The position numbers were made by a program, and so were the translations under genes. Under the pieces are notes generated by a model that did not search any database, had not been told where the DNA came from, and saw only the letters and a program-made list of their open reading frames with translations. DNA of 64,000 bases from an uncultured Lachnospiraceae bacterium (GTDB taxonomy: Bacteria > Bacillota > Clostridia > Lachnospirales > Lachnospiraceae). Of the stretch, positions 25,739 through 34,968 are shown in pieces (the stretch's first letter is position 1; each line of letters starts with the position of its first letter). The stretch spans positions 1-64,000 of the forward strand of contig CAMUAR010000013.1 in the NCBI GenBank assembly GCA_947086895.1, read 5' to 3'.

Positions 25739-27685
25739 TTATTCCTCCGTTGACCCTTCTGAACCGGTGTCTGAGGATGCAAGAAGAGCCTTGATGCTCA
25801 AGCTGATCTTTTTGTCCTCACTGTTGAAATCAACAATCTTCGCTGTGATCTCCTGACCGATCTTCAATACGTCAGACGGTTTCTCCACATGCTCTCTCGC
25901 AATCTGCGAAACATGCAAAAGCGCATCAACACCCGGCTCAAGCTCAACAAACGCACCAAAATCTGTCATGCGCGCAACCTTGCCGGTCACCTCTGTGCCA
26001 ACTGCAAATTTAACATCTGCATCCTTCCAAGGATTTAACTCCGGGAACTTCATGCTCAGCGCAATCTTCTCGCCCTGAATATCCTTGATAAACGCCTTGA
26101 CAACATCTCCTGGCTTAAATACCTTCTTTGGATTTTCAACTCTGCCCCACGACATCTCAGAAATATGAAGCAGTCCGTCAGCACCTCCAAGATCGATAAA
26201 TACGCCGAAATCTGTAACATTTTTCACCGTGCCCTCAATCACGTCTCCTACATGGATCCTCGCGAACAGAGCCTCAGCCATCTCTTTTTTCCTCGCTACA
26301 ATAAGCTGTTTTCTGTCACCGATAATCCTGCGTCTCTTCGGATTGAACTCGCTGATCACAAATTCAATCTCCTGATCCTTGTACTTCTCAAGATCTCTCT
26401 CATACATATCGGACACAAGACTCGCAGGAATAAACACTCTGGACTCCTCCACAACAACACTAAGACCGCCGCCAAGCACCGCAGCAACCTTCGCCTTAAG
26501 CACTTCCTTGTTGTTGAAGGCTTCCTCAAGACGCTTGTTGCCTCTCTCTGCGATCAGCTTCTTGTAGGTTAAAAGAACCTGTCCCTCACCGTCATTCACC
26601 TTCAGTACTTTCGCACTCATTGTCTCGCCCTCTTTTACAAGCGTCCTTAAATCGACGTTCGGCGTATTTGTATATTCATTGCGCGTAATAATACCGTCAG
26701 CCTTATAACCGATGTTCAGGACAATCTCGTCCTCCTTTACGCCGATCACTGTGCCTTCAACTACCTCTCCGTTGTGTATAGTTTTTAATGACTCCTCCAG
26801 TAATTGTTCGAAATTCTCCTCTGACATGCTCCTTTGAACCTCCTTGATTATATTGTTTGGGGTGGATGCCCCTGCTGTAATACCTACGCTACGAAAAGAC
26901 TTCATCTTATTGAAATCCAGGTCACCAAGTGTCTGTATATAGTAAGTGTTCTCACATTCCCTTTTTGAAATCTCGAAAAGCTTCCTTGTATTTGAGCTTG
27001 ACCTTCCTCCGATCACAATCATGGCATCCGACTGCCGGGCGAGCACTTTTGTTTCCGCCTGACGCTCTTCCGTCGCGTTGCATATCGTATTTACAACAAG
27101 TATATCATACCTCTTTTTATCAATAATTTCAACTAAATCTTGAAATTTCTTGTAATTAAATGTCGTCTGCGCCACAATACACAGCTTTTCACCTTCTGGC
27201 AGTTTCAGATTTTCTGCCTCCTCGCGGCTTTCTAATGTTATCACCGGCGTTTTGCTCCATCCGATAATCCCCTGAACCTCCGGGTGTGTCTTATCCCCGA
27301 TCACCAGAATCTTAAAACCCTCTTCACTTTTTTCTCTGACAATTTGGTGTATTTTTTTTACAAATGGACAAGTCGCATCAAAAATCTCAAATTTCGGTTT
27401 CCCGTCCGCATCCTGAAAGCTTTCCAAAAGACGCTGTTCTGATTCGGGAATCCCGTGCGCTCGGATAATAATTTTGCCGCCAGCAAAATTCTGTGCTGCA
27501 GCAGCATGGTCAATCACCTGTACTCCCTGCTGTTTCAGCTTCTCTACAACCTGCTCGTTATGCATAATGGGTCCAAGCGTATACACATTTTTGCGGGGTT
27601 CTTCTTCCGCCTGACGATAGACCAGATCCACGGCCCTTTGAACGCCAAAACAAAACCCCGCGGATTTTGCCACAGTCACCTTCAT
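25739..27685 (-). CDS. ispH: IspH-ribosomal protein S1 fusion
   Basis: 648 residues. Residues 1-285 are 4-hydroxy-3-methylbut-2-enyl diphosphate reductase, with the three cluster cysteines Cys12, Cys106 and Cys202 and the conserved THPEV and HGIPES motifs. It makes IPP and DMAPP in the non-mevalonate pathway. From about 305 to 635 are four S1 RNA-binding domains; the last two carry clear TDFGVFIDL and TDFGAFVEL strands. The fusion is known in Clostridia and is not a frame error. The start overlaps the cmk stop by 4 bp (ATGA), showing translational coupling. Confidence 0.96.
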   Translation of the reverse strand: MKVTVAKSAGFCFGVQRAVDLVYRQAEEEPRKNVYTLGPIMHNEQVVEKLKQQGVQVIDHAAAAQNFAGGKIIIRAHGIPESEQRLLESFQDADGKPKFEIFDATCPFVKKIHQIVREKSEEGFKILVIGDKTHPEVQGIIGWSKTPVITLESREEAENLKLPEGEKLCIVAQTTFNYKKFQDLVEIIDKKRYDILVVNTICNATEERQAETKVLARQSDAMIVIGGRSSSNTRKLFEISKRECENTYYIQTLGDLDFNKMKSFRSVGITAGASTPNNIIKEVQRSMSEENFEQLLEESLKTIHNGEVVEGTVIGVKEDEIVLNIGYKADGIITRNEYTNTPNVDLRTLVKEGETMSAKVLKVNDGEGQVLLTYKKLIAERGNKRLEEAFNNKEVLKAKVAAVLGGGLSVVVEESRVFIPASLVSDMYERDLEKYKDQEIEFVISEFNPKRRRIIGDRKQLIVARKKEMAEALFARIHVGDVIEGTVKNVTDFGVFIDLGGADGLLHISEMSWGRVENPKKVFKPGDVVKAFIKDIQGEKIALSMKFPELNPWKDADVKFAVGTEVTGKVARMTDFGAFVELEPGVDALLHVSQIAREHVEKPSDVLKIGQEITAKIVDFNSEDKKISLSIKALLASSDTGSEGSTEE

Positions 27686-28368
27686 GGTTTTTGCCCTGCA
27701 ATTCCCATTGCTCTAAACAATCTTACTACTTCGTTTTTTGCCTGCTCGATGGAAAGCTTAGAACTGTCCAGCAAAACGGCATCCTTCGCCTGTTTTAAAG
27801 GTGACACTTCACGCTCCATATCCTGTCTGTCACGCTCGATAATCTCATCCCTTATCTTCTCTAAAACACAGTTCTCGCCGCGCGCTAAAAGTTCTTTGTA
27901 TCTGCGCTCTGCGCGGACACTGGCATCCGCTGTCAGATAAATTTTTAAATCCGCCTCCGGCAGCACTGCTGTTCCGATATCCCTGCCATCCATAATAACG
28001 CTTGTCTCTTCGGCAAGCTTTCTTTGCAGCGAGAGCAGCTTTTTTCTAACTTCGGCGACTGGGCTTGTGGCGGACGCCATCTTTCCGACTTCCTCGGAGC
28101 GAATCAGCCCATTGACATTCTCGCCGTTCAGCATCACAACCTGCTCATTTTCTTCATACTGGATTGTAACCTCAACGTTTTTCAACGCTTGTTTTAGCCC
28201 TTCGATATCGCCCGCACCGATTTTCTCCCTGATAAAAAAGAGCGCAAGCGCGCGGTACATCGCACCGGTATCGACATATACAAAGCCAAGTTCTTTCGCC
28301 GCAAGCTTTGCTATCGTGCTTTTTCCCGCACCGGCAGGCCCATCGATCGCAATTTGGTAGTTTGCCAT
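27682..28368 (-). CDS. cmk: cytidylate kinase
   Basis: 228 residues. P-loop IDGPAGAGKSTIAK at the N-terminus, YVDTGAMYRALAL, VIMDGRDIGTAVLP and the LID arginines in ERRYKELLARGE. Phosphorylates CMP and dCMP. Its neighbour ispH-rpsA is the usual partner (cmk-rpsA). GAGAGGA about 6 nt before the ATG is part of a leader repeat. Confidence 0.97.
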   Translation of the reverse strand: MANYQIAIDGPAGAGKSTIAKLAAKELGFVYVDTGAMYRALALFFIREKIGAGDIEGLKQALKNVEVTIQYEENEQVVMLNGENVNGLIRSEEVGKMASATSPVAEVRKKLLSLQRKLAEETSVIMDGRDIGTAVLPEADLKIYLTADASVRAERRYKELLARGENCVLEKIRDEIIERDRQDMEREVSPLKQAKDAVLLDSSKLSIEQAKNEVVRLFRAMGIAGQKP

Positions 28369-28408
28369 TTTTTCCTCTCATTCCGCCGCGCAAACGGCAT
28401 TTTAATTC
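28369..28408 (-). repeat. leader repeat copy 3 (hairpin plus SD)
   Basis: On the minus strand AATTAAAATGCCG, TTTGCG, CGGC (stem GCCG/CGGC), then GGAATGAGAGG and the cmk ATG. Best-formed copy of the family. The stop codon of the preceding flavoprotein gene lies inside its left end. Confidence 0.6.
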
Positions 28409-29736
28409 AAAATCTTATCTCCTCCATCGTTTTTTTCCCCGCGCAAAATGCCATTTGCAGCAAGATGCCCGCTCGACCACGCAATCTGCAGATTAAAACC
28501 GCCTGTCAGAGCGTCCACATCAAGCACTTCACCTGCAAAGTAAAGCCCTGGTACCAATTTTGATTCCATGGTCGAAGGATTTACTTCCTTTACCGCAATT
28601 CCTCCTTTTGTCACCACTGCTTCCTCATAACCGCCCAGTGATTCTACTGGCATGGAAACATCTTTCAGCAACGCTGCCAGGTGTTTTCTCTCCTCGCGCG
28701 AAATAAGATTGACCTGCTTGTCCGGCGAAATCCCACTCAAACTAATTATAACCGGAATCAATTTCTGTGGCAAGAGATGTTCCAATGCATTTTTATATCG
28801 TTTGTTTCTTATCTCGTCAAAATCACGCAGAATCCGCGCGTCTAATTGTTCCTTTGACAAAGCAGGCTTTAAATCGATATGAATGGATACCGCACAGGAA
28901 GCAAGTTCTTTTGCAATGTAACTGCTTGCGCTCAAAGCAAGGGGACCGCTTATTCCCCGCGAAGTAAACACAAGCTCGCCAAAATTTTCGTAGAGCGCTC
29001 TGCCCAATACCGGCGTTTTCTGCTTTTTTTTCTGTTTTGAAGTCCCGTCAATTTCCTTCTCGCAAACGATTTGATCAACCACGGCGCGAAGTTTTATATT
29101 TTTTAATGAAAGTCCTTCAAGCTGTGCTGGGTATGGCGAATCAAGCCGGATGCTGACAAGCGACGGAAAAAGAGAAGTCACAGTATGCCCAAACTGTCTT
29201 GCAAAAAGATATCCGTCTCCCGTGGAACCAGTCGTCGGATACGACAGCCCTCCGGTCGCCAGAATAACCGCATCTGCATCCGCAGAACCACCGGAAATAC
29301 GCACACCGGAAATACAGCCCTCTTTTGTGACAAGCTCAAGAACCTTTGTATTTAATTGTACCTTTACTTGCTGGCGTTTTAGTTCGCGCTCCAACGCGCT
29401 TATAACATCAGAAGAACGGTCCGAGGCTGGAAATACCCGCTGTCCCCGTTCCACTTTGAGCTTTAGACCAATAGATTCAAAGAAAGTGATCGTATCTTCG
29501 TTCGTGAAACTATGGAATGCACTGTACAAAAACCTTGGGTTTGTCACAACACTGCCGAACAATTCCTCCAGTCCGCATGCGTTCGTCAGGTTGCACCTGC
29601 CTTTTCCCGTGATATACAGTTTCTTGCCAAGCTTTTCATTTTTTTCAAACAATGTGACGGAATGCCCATTTCTCGCACAAATCACTGCCGCCATCATCCC
29701 GGCGGCTCCGCCGCCAACAACTACTACTCTACTCAT
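28402..29736 (-). CDS. HI0933-family FAD-dependent oxidoreductase
   Basis: 444 residues. FAD-binding VVVGGGAAGMMAAV at the N-terminus, then KLYITGKGRCNLTN, VILATGGLSYPTTGSTGDGY, and a C-terminal GGFNLQIAWSSG. These are markers of the HI0933/YhiN flavoprotein family. Function is not firmly known; some members are annotated as aminoacetone oxidase or tRNA-linked. Upstream of cmk in a pattern common in Clostridia. Confidence 0.9.
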   Translation of the reverse strand: MSRVVVVGGGAAGMMAAVICARNGHSVTLFEKNEKLGKKLYITGKGRCNLTNACGLEELFGSVVTNPRFLYSAFHSFTNEDTITFFESIGLKLKVERGQRVFPASDRSSDVISALERELKRQQVKVQLNTKVLELVTKEGCISGVRISGGSADADAVILATGGLSYPTTGSTGDGYLFARQFGHTVTSLFPSLVSIRLDSPYPAQLEGLSLKNIKLRAVVDQIVCEKEIDGTSKQKKKQKTPVLGRALYENFGELVFTSRGISGPLALSASSYIAKELASCAVSIHIDLKPALSKEQLDARILRDFDEIRNKRYKNALEHLLPQKLIPVIISLSGISPDKQVNLISREERKHLAALLKDVSMPVESLGGYEEAVVTKGGIAVKEVNPSTMESKLVPGLYFAGEVLDVDALTGGFNLQIAWSSGHLAANGILRGEKNDGGDKILN

Positions 29737-29759
29737 AACAACAATAACTGCCTTTTAAT

Positions 29760-30302
29760 TTAGTTTCCAAGATATACATAGTCTATATCATAACTGCGGT
29801 TCTCCGACTGGTAAGCCTTGCCCTCCACACGGTAGACAACACTTGTGTAATCGGAAAAATTTTCGAGGATGCTCTGCGCGATCGCGTCGAGAACCTCTTC
29901 TTCCAAATCAGCCCCAATACCGCAAACTGGTGCCAAATCATACATAAAACTTATAATAACTGTGCTGCCATCCGACGTGACGGAATCAATTCCAACGGTA
30001 ACATTTGATTCTTCCATCGTGCCTGCAACATAGCGGACAAGCGAATCTATGGTCATCTTTGTACCTTCCGGTAGCACAGCTGTCACTTCCTCACTTTTTA
30101 AGTCGTCCGACAAGGTATAGTACGTGATCCGCTCCACCTGCGATAGAGCATTGGATACTTGTGGGGTAGCGCTGCCCGTCACTTTTGGTATCATTGTGAC
30201 AGGAAGCGGTGTAAGCTCCATACGATCTGGCTCATCCTTCCCGCATGCGGCAAGCAAACACACTGCCATAAACAGTGCAGGTACTCTTTTTGCTCTTCTC
30301 AT
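29760..30302 (-). CDS. GerMN-domain lipoprotein
   Basis: 180 residues from ATG 30302; the frame is open 32 codons further. A possible TTG start one codon earlier is closer to AAAGGA. Lipoprotein signal MRRAKRVPALFMAVCLLAACG, with lipobox LAAC (about Cys20). The rest (about 65-180) resembles a GerMN domain: TEVTAVLP-type strand, SLVRYVAGTMEE helix and a late hydrophobic strand with SENRSYDIDYVYL. In sporulating Firmicutes GerM-type proteins are linked to the engulfment/SpoIIIA machine and germination; this exact role is inferred. Confidence 0.7.
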   Translation of the reverse strand: MRRAKRVPALFMAVCLLAACGKDEPDRMELTPLPVTMIPKVTGSATPQVSNALSQVERITYYTLSDDLKSEEVTAVLPEGTKMTIDSLVRYVAGTMEESNVTVGIDSVTSDGSTVIISFMYDLAPVCGIGADLEEEVLDAIAQSILENFSDYTSVVYRVEGKAYQSENRSYDIDYVYLGN

Positions 30303-30437
30303 CAATGTGCCACATCCTTTCTGAAAATAGCCCCCGCCTGAATACCACGCCAAAGTAAACTTATCCTCAGAATTCAGCATACCATTAAAGTATGTCATTT
30401 TTATGTTAAAACTATTGCATTTCTTCCCCAGGCTTTT

Positions 30438-30980
30438 TTACTTTGTTCCCTCAGTAATAACCCTGCGGTTTTTATAAATATAATCGGCCAGGGACACTAC
30501 CGTCAAAAGAGCTGCCACGTACATTAAAATCTTTTCTGATGTATTAAAAAATACCCCGTCCAAGTCAGCGATAAAAAACACGCACATCACCATCTGCACA
30601 GCGGTTTTTGCCTTCCCCCAATAATTTGCTGCAATCACAATATGGTTTCCCGCAGCCACAAGCCGAAAACCGCTGATGGTAAACTCCCTTGCAATAATCA
30701 GGATTACAACCCACGCCGGCATTGTCCCCGCCTCGACAAAGCAAATCAGCGCAGAGCAGACAAGCAGCTTATCCGCCAGCGGATCCATAAACTTTCCAAA
30801 ATCCGTGACAAGGTTGTTCTTGCGCGCAAGATACCCGTCAAGAAAATCTGAGACGGAGGCGATAACAAACACAGCCGCGGCGATATATTTGCCGTTCGGA
30901 ATACCAGGAACCAACATAAACACAAGGAAAACAGGGATCATGCCGACCCGAAATACAGTAATTTTGTTTGGTAGATTCAT
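30438..30980 (-). CDS. pgsA: CDP-diacylglycerol--glycerol-3-phosphate 3-phosphatidyltransferase
   Basis: 180 residues from ATG 30980; GGAGG lies 6 nt upstream, touching an earlier in-frame ATG. CDP-alcohol phosphotransferase motif D-x2-D-G-x2-A-R-x8-G-x3-D-x3-D is visible in SDFLDGYLARKNNLVTDFGK and FMDPLADK. Four to five membrane segments. Makes phosphatidylglycerol phosphate. The start overlaps the rimO stop as ATGA. Confidence 0.95.
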   Translation of the reverse strand: MNLPNKITVFRVGMIPVFLVFMLVPGIPNGKYIAAAVFVIASVSDFLDGYLARKNNLVTDFGKFMDPLADKLLVCSALICFVEAGTMPAWVVILIIAREFTISGFRLVAAGNHIVIAANYWGKAKTAVQMVMCVFFIADLDGVFFNTSEKILMYVAALLTVVSLADYIYKNRRVITEGTK

Positions 30981-32335
30981 AACCATCCTCCATTCGTTCG
31001 CTTATCGCGATCCGCTACAATTTTCCCGACCAGATCATACCCCTTTGCACCCGTAATCTCAACCTGCACAAAATCTCCTGATATATGCTCTCCTTCGCTG
31101 TACACAAACACATACCCGTCTACTTTCGGCGCGTCCATATAGGAACGCCCGATGTAAACCTCCTCATCCACAAGCTTTCCCTCGATCATCACAGAAAGCT
31201 TTCTTCCTATCATCGCCTTTGCATTCTCAAATGCAACCTGCTGCTGAATCTCCATCAGCTCTTTCTGTCTTTCCAATTTAACCTTTTTCTTGATTTGATC
31301 CTTGCGCCTGCCTGCCGGTGTCCCCTCTTCTTTCGAGTATGTAAACACCCCAAGACGATCAAATCTTATCTGCCGGACAAACTCTTTTAAGTTTTCGTGA
31401 TCTTCCTGCGTCTCCCCTGGAAACCCTGTAATCAGCGTAGTCCGAAGCACAATATCTGGAATTTCCCGCCGCAGTTTTGCAATAAGCTCTGTCAGCTGCT
31501 TATAATTTGTTCTGCGCCCCATCTCCATAAGTATCTTATCCGAGGCATGCTGAATCGGCATATCCAGATAATGACACAACTTTGGCTCTTCCTTTATCGC
31601 CCGGATCATATCGTCCGTAATCTCCTCGGGATAGCAGTAAAGCAGCCTGATCCAGCGAATACCATCGATTGCAGAAAGCTTTTTTACCAGTTCCGGCAGC
31701 TTTTTCTCCCCGTACAAATCAACGCCGTAAAGCGTTGTCTCCTGAGCTACAAGCACAAGCTCCTTAGCGCCGCCTGCTGCCAAAAACTCTGCTTCCTTTA
31801 TCAGCCGCTCCATCGGCACGCTTCGATACTTTCCCCGTATTTTAGGAATTACGCAGTATGTGCAGCATTTATCACATCCCTCCGCAATTTTTAAATAGGA
31901 AGTATACGTGCCTGTTGTGTGTACGCGGTTTGTATCCACAAGCGGAAGTCTGTCAAGATCTGGAAACACATCCATCGCTTTTTTCTCAAGCACATCCGCC
32001 ACAACATCCGCTATGGCATCAATTCCTGCCGTGCCAACCAAAACGTCAACTTCCGGCATTTCTCTTCTGATTTCCTCGCGGTATCTTTGGGCAAGGCATC
32101 CTGTGACGACAAGGGCTTTTAACCTGCCTGTTTTCTTGTACTGGGCCAACTCCAAAATCGTATTGATACTCTCCTGCTTTGCATCGTGAATAAAGCAGCA
32201 GGTATTGACGATAATGACATCCGCCTCCGCTTCCTCGTCCGTCAAAATATAGCCGCGGGCGCTGAGCAGTCCGAGCATTACCTCGCTGTCCACCAGATTC
32301 TTATCACATCCAAGCGAAACAAAACAAACATTCAT
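30977..32335 (-). CDS. rimO: ribosomal protein S12 methylthiotransferase RimO
   Basis: 452 residues from ATG 32335 (GGGAGA about 5 nt upstream). N-terminal MTTase domain with three cysteines (SLGCDKNLVDSE, NTCCFI, TGCLAQRY), then the radical SAM motif in GCDKCCTYCVIPKIRG (CxxxCxxC), and a C-terminal TRAM domain from about 375. The SVPMERLIKEA spacing favours RimO over MiaB. It adds a methylthio group to an Asp of S12. Translationally coupled to pgsA. Confidence 0.95.
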   Translation of the reverse strand: MNVCFVSLGCDKNLVDSEVMLGLLSARGYILTDEEAEADVIIVNTCCFIHDAKQESINTILELAQYKKTGRLKALVVTGCLAQRYREEIRREMPEVDVLVGTAGIDAIADVVADVLEKKAMDVFPDLDRLPLVDTNRVHTTGTYTSYLKIAEGCDKCCTYCVIPKIRGKYRSVPMERLIKEAEFLAAGGAKELVLVAQETTLYGVDLYGEKKLPELVKKLSAIDGIRWIRLLYCYPEEITDDMIRAIKEEPKLCHYLDMPIQHASDKILMEMGRRTNYKQLTELIAKLRREIPDIVLRTTLITGFPGETQEDHENLKEFVRQIRFDRLGVFTYSKEEGTPAGRRKDQIKKKVKLERQKELMEIQQQVAFENAKAMIGRKLSVMIEGKLVDEEVYIGRSYMDAPKVDGYVFVYSEGEHISGDFVQVEITGAKGYDLVGKIVADRDKRTNGGWL

Positions 32336-32398
32336 AAATCTCTCCCATACCAACTGCTTCTGAATTTTTTCTTCTTTCGTCGCTTTTATAATAAAGCT

Positions 32399-33241
32399 TT
32401 ACTTTTGTTCTGCCGATCTCAGACAATTTGACATCAGCATTGCGATTGTCATTGGTCCTACGCCGCCCGGCACCGGAGTAATCGCGGATGCTCTCGGAAA
32501 AACCGAATCAAAATCGACATCGCCGCACAGCTTGTTCTGTGCATTTCGGTGAATGCCGACATCAATTACAACAGCTCCTTCTTTTACATAATCTGCTGTG
32601 ATAAATTTCGGCTTTCCAACCGCCACAACAAGAATATCTGCTCTTTTGGTAACTTCGGTCAGATTCTTTGTGCGGGAATGACAGATTGTCACAGTTCCGT
32701 TTTCCTGAAGCAGCAGAGCTGCCATCGGTTTTCCCACAATATTGCTGCGCCCGACAACAACGCACTCTCTGCCGCAGATCTCAATTCCAGAGCGTTTTAA
32801 CAACTCAATAATTCCTGCCGGAGTACACGGCACAAAGCCGGACTCACCCACAAAAAGACGCCCTGCATTCTGTATATGAAATCCATCTACATCCTTATCC
32901 GGCGATATCGCCTGAATTACCTTATCTTCGCTGATATGGCTCGGCAGCGGCAGCTGCACAAGAATCCCGTCCACATCCTTTCTCTCGTTAAGTTCCCGAA
33001 CCAGTGATAAAAGCTCCTCCTGCGGCGTATTTTCCGGCAGCTCATAAGACAGAGAGCAAAACCCGACATACTCGCACGCTTTCTTTTTATTGCCGACATA
33101 CACGCTGGAAGCCGGATCGTTTCCGACTTGAATTACAGCGAGCGTCACTGTTTTATTTTTGGCGGCAAGCACCGCCATCTTCTGCTTTACTTCCTCCTTG
33201 ATTTCTGCTGAAATTTTCTTGCCGTCAATAATCGCTGCCAT
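32399..33241 (-). CDS. folD: methylenetetrahydrofolate dehydrogenase/cyclohydrolase FolD
   Basis: 280 residues, typical length. [14 protein letters not shown] with the catalytic Lys, [10 protein letters not shown], the Rossmann [12 protein letters not shown] region, and the C-terminal [14 protein letters not shown]. Bifunctional, interconverting methylene- and formyl-THF. GGGAGG about 6 nt before the ATG. Starts 27 bp after cls. Confidence 0.97.
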   Translation of the reverse strand: MAAIIDGKKISAEIKEEVKQKMAVLAAKNKTVTLAVIQVGNDPASSVYVGNKKKACEYVGFCSLSYELPENTPQEELLSLVRELNERKDVDGILVQLPLPSHISEDKVIQAISPDKDVDGFHIQNAGRLFVGESGFVPCTPAGIIELLKRSGIEICGRECVVVGRSNIVGKPMAALLLQENGTVTICHSRTKNLTEVTKRADILVVAVGKPKFITADYVKEGAVVIDVGIHRNAQNKLCGDVDFDSVFPRASAITPVPGGVGPMTIAMLMSNCLRSAEQK

Positions 33242-33268
33242 AGCTCTCCTCCCTTATAAGTATCAAAA

Positions 33269-34798
33269 TCAAAACATCGGTGCAAATAATTTTAAGATTG
33301 CCTGCAGCACCACCTTTTGAAATACAGGCTTTAACATATCTCTTGTCACAGGAATACACTTCTCAAATGTCTCCAGAGCGTCTTTTTTTACTTCCATAAC
33401 AGAGCTTGTCTTATATAAGTACACCCCGCATTCAAAGTGCAGGTAAAGACTGCGGTAATCCAGATTGATCGTTCCAACCGTCGCTGTGGTATCGTCGCTG
33501 ACAAAACATTTTGCATGGATAAATCCCGGTTTAAACTCATACATTTTAACCCCGCCGTCCATCAGCTGTTCATAATAACTCTGCGTAAGCATAAACGCAT
33601 ATTTTTTATCTGGGATATGCGGGGTGACAATTCTTACATCCACGCCCCTTTTCGCCGCCAGGCAAAGCGCAGTTACAATCTCATTATCGATAATAAGATA
33701 CGGCGTGAAAATATATACGTACTCTTTTGCATTGTTGATAATATTCAGATATACATTTTCCCCTACATTCTCAAAATCAAGCGGGCTGTCGCCATAGGGC
33801 TGCACATAGCCATCGTCCCCGCACTCACCCGCCGGGTAGACATACGGACGAAACTGTTCAAAATCATTGTCCGTAGGAGAAAGCGCATTCCATACCTGCA
33901 AAAACATCACGGTAAGGTTCCACACTGCATCGCCCTTAAGCATAATACCGGTATCTTTCCAGTAGCCAAACCGCTCCTTCTCATTGATATATTCGTCCGC
34001 CAGATTAATCCCGCCTGTAAAACCAGTATTTCCGTCAATCACAAGAATTTTTCGGTGATCGCGGTTGTTCATCACAACGGAGACAAACGGGACAAACGGA
34101 TTGAACGCCTCACATTTAATTCCAAAACTGCGGATGGTTTCATAATACTGAAACGGGAGCAGGCGAAGACATCCGACATCATCGTAGAGCAGTCTTACAT
34201 CAACCCCTTCTGCTGCCTTTTCTTTCAGTATCTCCAGAATTGTATTCCACATTCTCCCATCAGCGATAATGAAATATTCCATAAAGATAAAACGTTTCGC
34301 CTTTTTCAATTCCTCGATAATATACGGGAAATTCTCCTCTCCGCTCCTAAAATACGTCGTGCTTGTATTGCGCCACATCGGCGCATCCGCAAAATTTTTC
34401 ATGTAGACTGCCTGCCCGTAAGCCGACACATCTTCCTCTTTCAGCTTGTCCAAAATAGCCTCATCCTGAACAATATAAGGTTTCAGCTTTTCTCCCGACT
34501 CATTTAGCTTTGTGCGCAGTTTCCTTGAAGGGCTTCTCGTTCCAAACAATAAAAATGCCAAACCGCCAAACACTGGAAAAATCAAGATCGGCACAGCCCA
34601 TGCAAGTTTATAGGCAGGATTTTGCCGGCTGTTGATCACGACAAACAACGCGATAATACTTAAAATATTTAAAACAATGCTGATTGTTCTGGATGTACTG
34701 GAAAGCATTAAAACGGACAAGGCAAGCCAAGTCACCTGCAGCACGATCAACAGCCCGACAATCAAAATCCTATACACTGTCATTTTTTTACTTTGCAT
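33269..34798 (-). CDS. cls: cardiolipin synthase
   Basis: 509 residues from ATG 34798 (AAAGGA about 9 nt upstream; earlier Met codons are in frame). Two N-terminal membrane segments (about 5-65), then two phospholipase D motifs: HRKILVIDG (HxKx4D) near 255 and HAKCFVSDD near 435. Joins two phosphatidylglycerols at the membrane. First gene after the aconitase terminator and upstream of folD, rimO and pgsA; pgsA makes its substrate. Confidence 0.95.
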   Translation of the reverse strand: MQSKKMTVYRILIVGLLIVLQVTWLALSVLMLSSTSRTISIVLNILSIIALFVVINSRQNPAYKLAWAVPILIFPVFGGLAFLLFGTRSPSRKLRTKLNESGEKLKPYIVQDEAILDKLKEEDVSAYGQAVYMKNFADAPMWRNTSTTYFRSGEENFPYIIEELKKAKRFIFMEYFIIADGRMWNTILEILKEKAAEGVDVRLLYDDVGCLRLLPFQYYETIRSFGIKCEAFNPFVPFVSVVMNNRDHRKILVIDGNTGFTGGINLADEYINEKERFGYWKDTGIMLKGDAVWNLTVMFLQVWNALSPTDNDFEQFRPYVYPAGECGDDGYVQPYGDSPLDFENVGENVYLNIINNAKEYVYIFTPYLIIDNEIVTALCLAAKRGVDVRIVTPHIPDKKYAFMLTQSYYEQLMDGGVKMYEFKPGFIHAKCFVSDDTTATVGTINLDYRSLYLHFECGVYLYKTSSVMEVKKDALETFEKCIPVTRDMLKPVFQKVVLQAILKLFAPMF

Positions 34799-34930
34799 GC
34801 TTTTGTATCCTTTCATTGAAACGATTATCCTGCTACAAGGCTGCTCTTTCCTCTTTTCTCTGCAACCATTATTGATTATATACAACTTTTCCCGCTGGTT
34901 CAATATATCAAAAATAAATTTTGTATAAAA

Positions 34931-34960
34931 ACGCTGCAAACCTTCTATGGTCTGCAGCGT
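34931..34960 (-). terminator. terminator of the aconitase-family gene
   Basis: A 12-position stem with one mismatch, (34931-34942 with 34949-34960), and a 6-nt loop, followed on the minus strand by TTTTATAC. It lies 8 bp after the stop at 34969. Confidence 0.88.
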
Positions 34961-34968
34961 CCTTCCGG

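Noticed and set aside
25739-27685. IspH-S1 junction as an assembly or frameshift artefact
   Set aside because: One continuous frame with intact domains on both sides; the fusion is a known clostridial arrangement.
33437-34507. A 356-codon open frame on the plus strand, opposite cls
   Set aside because: It lies wholly antisense to a clear cardiolipin synthase gene, has no SD and no recognisable motif; such long shadows are common opposite GC-biased codons.
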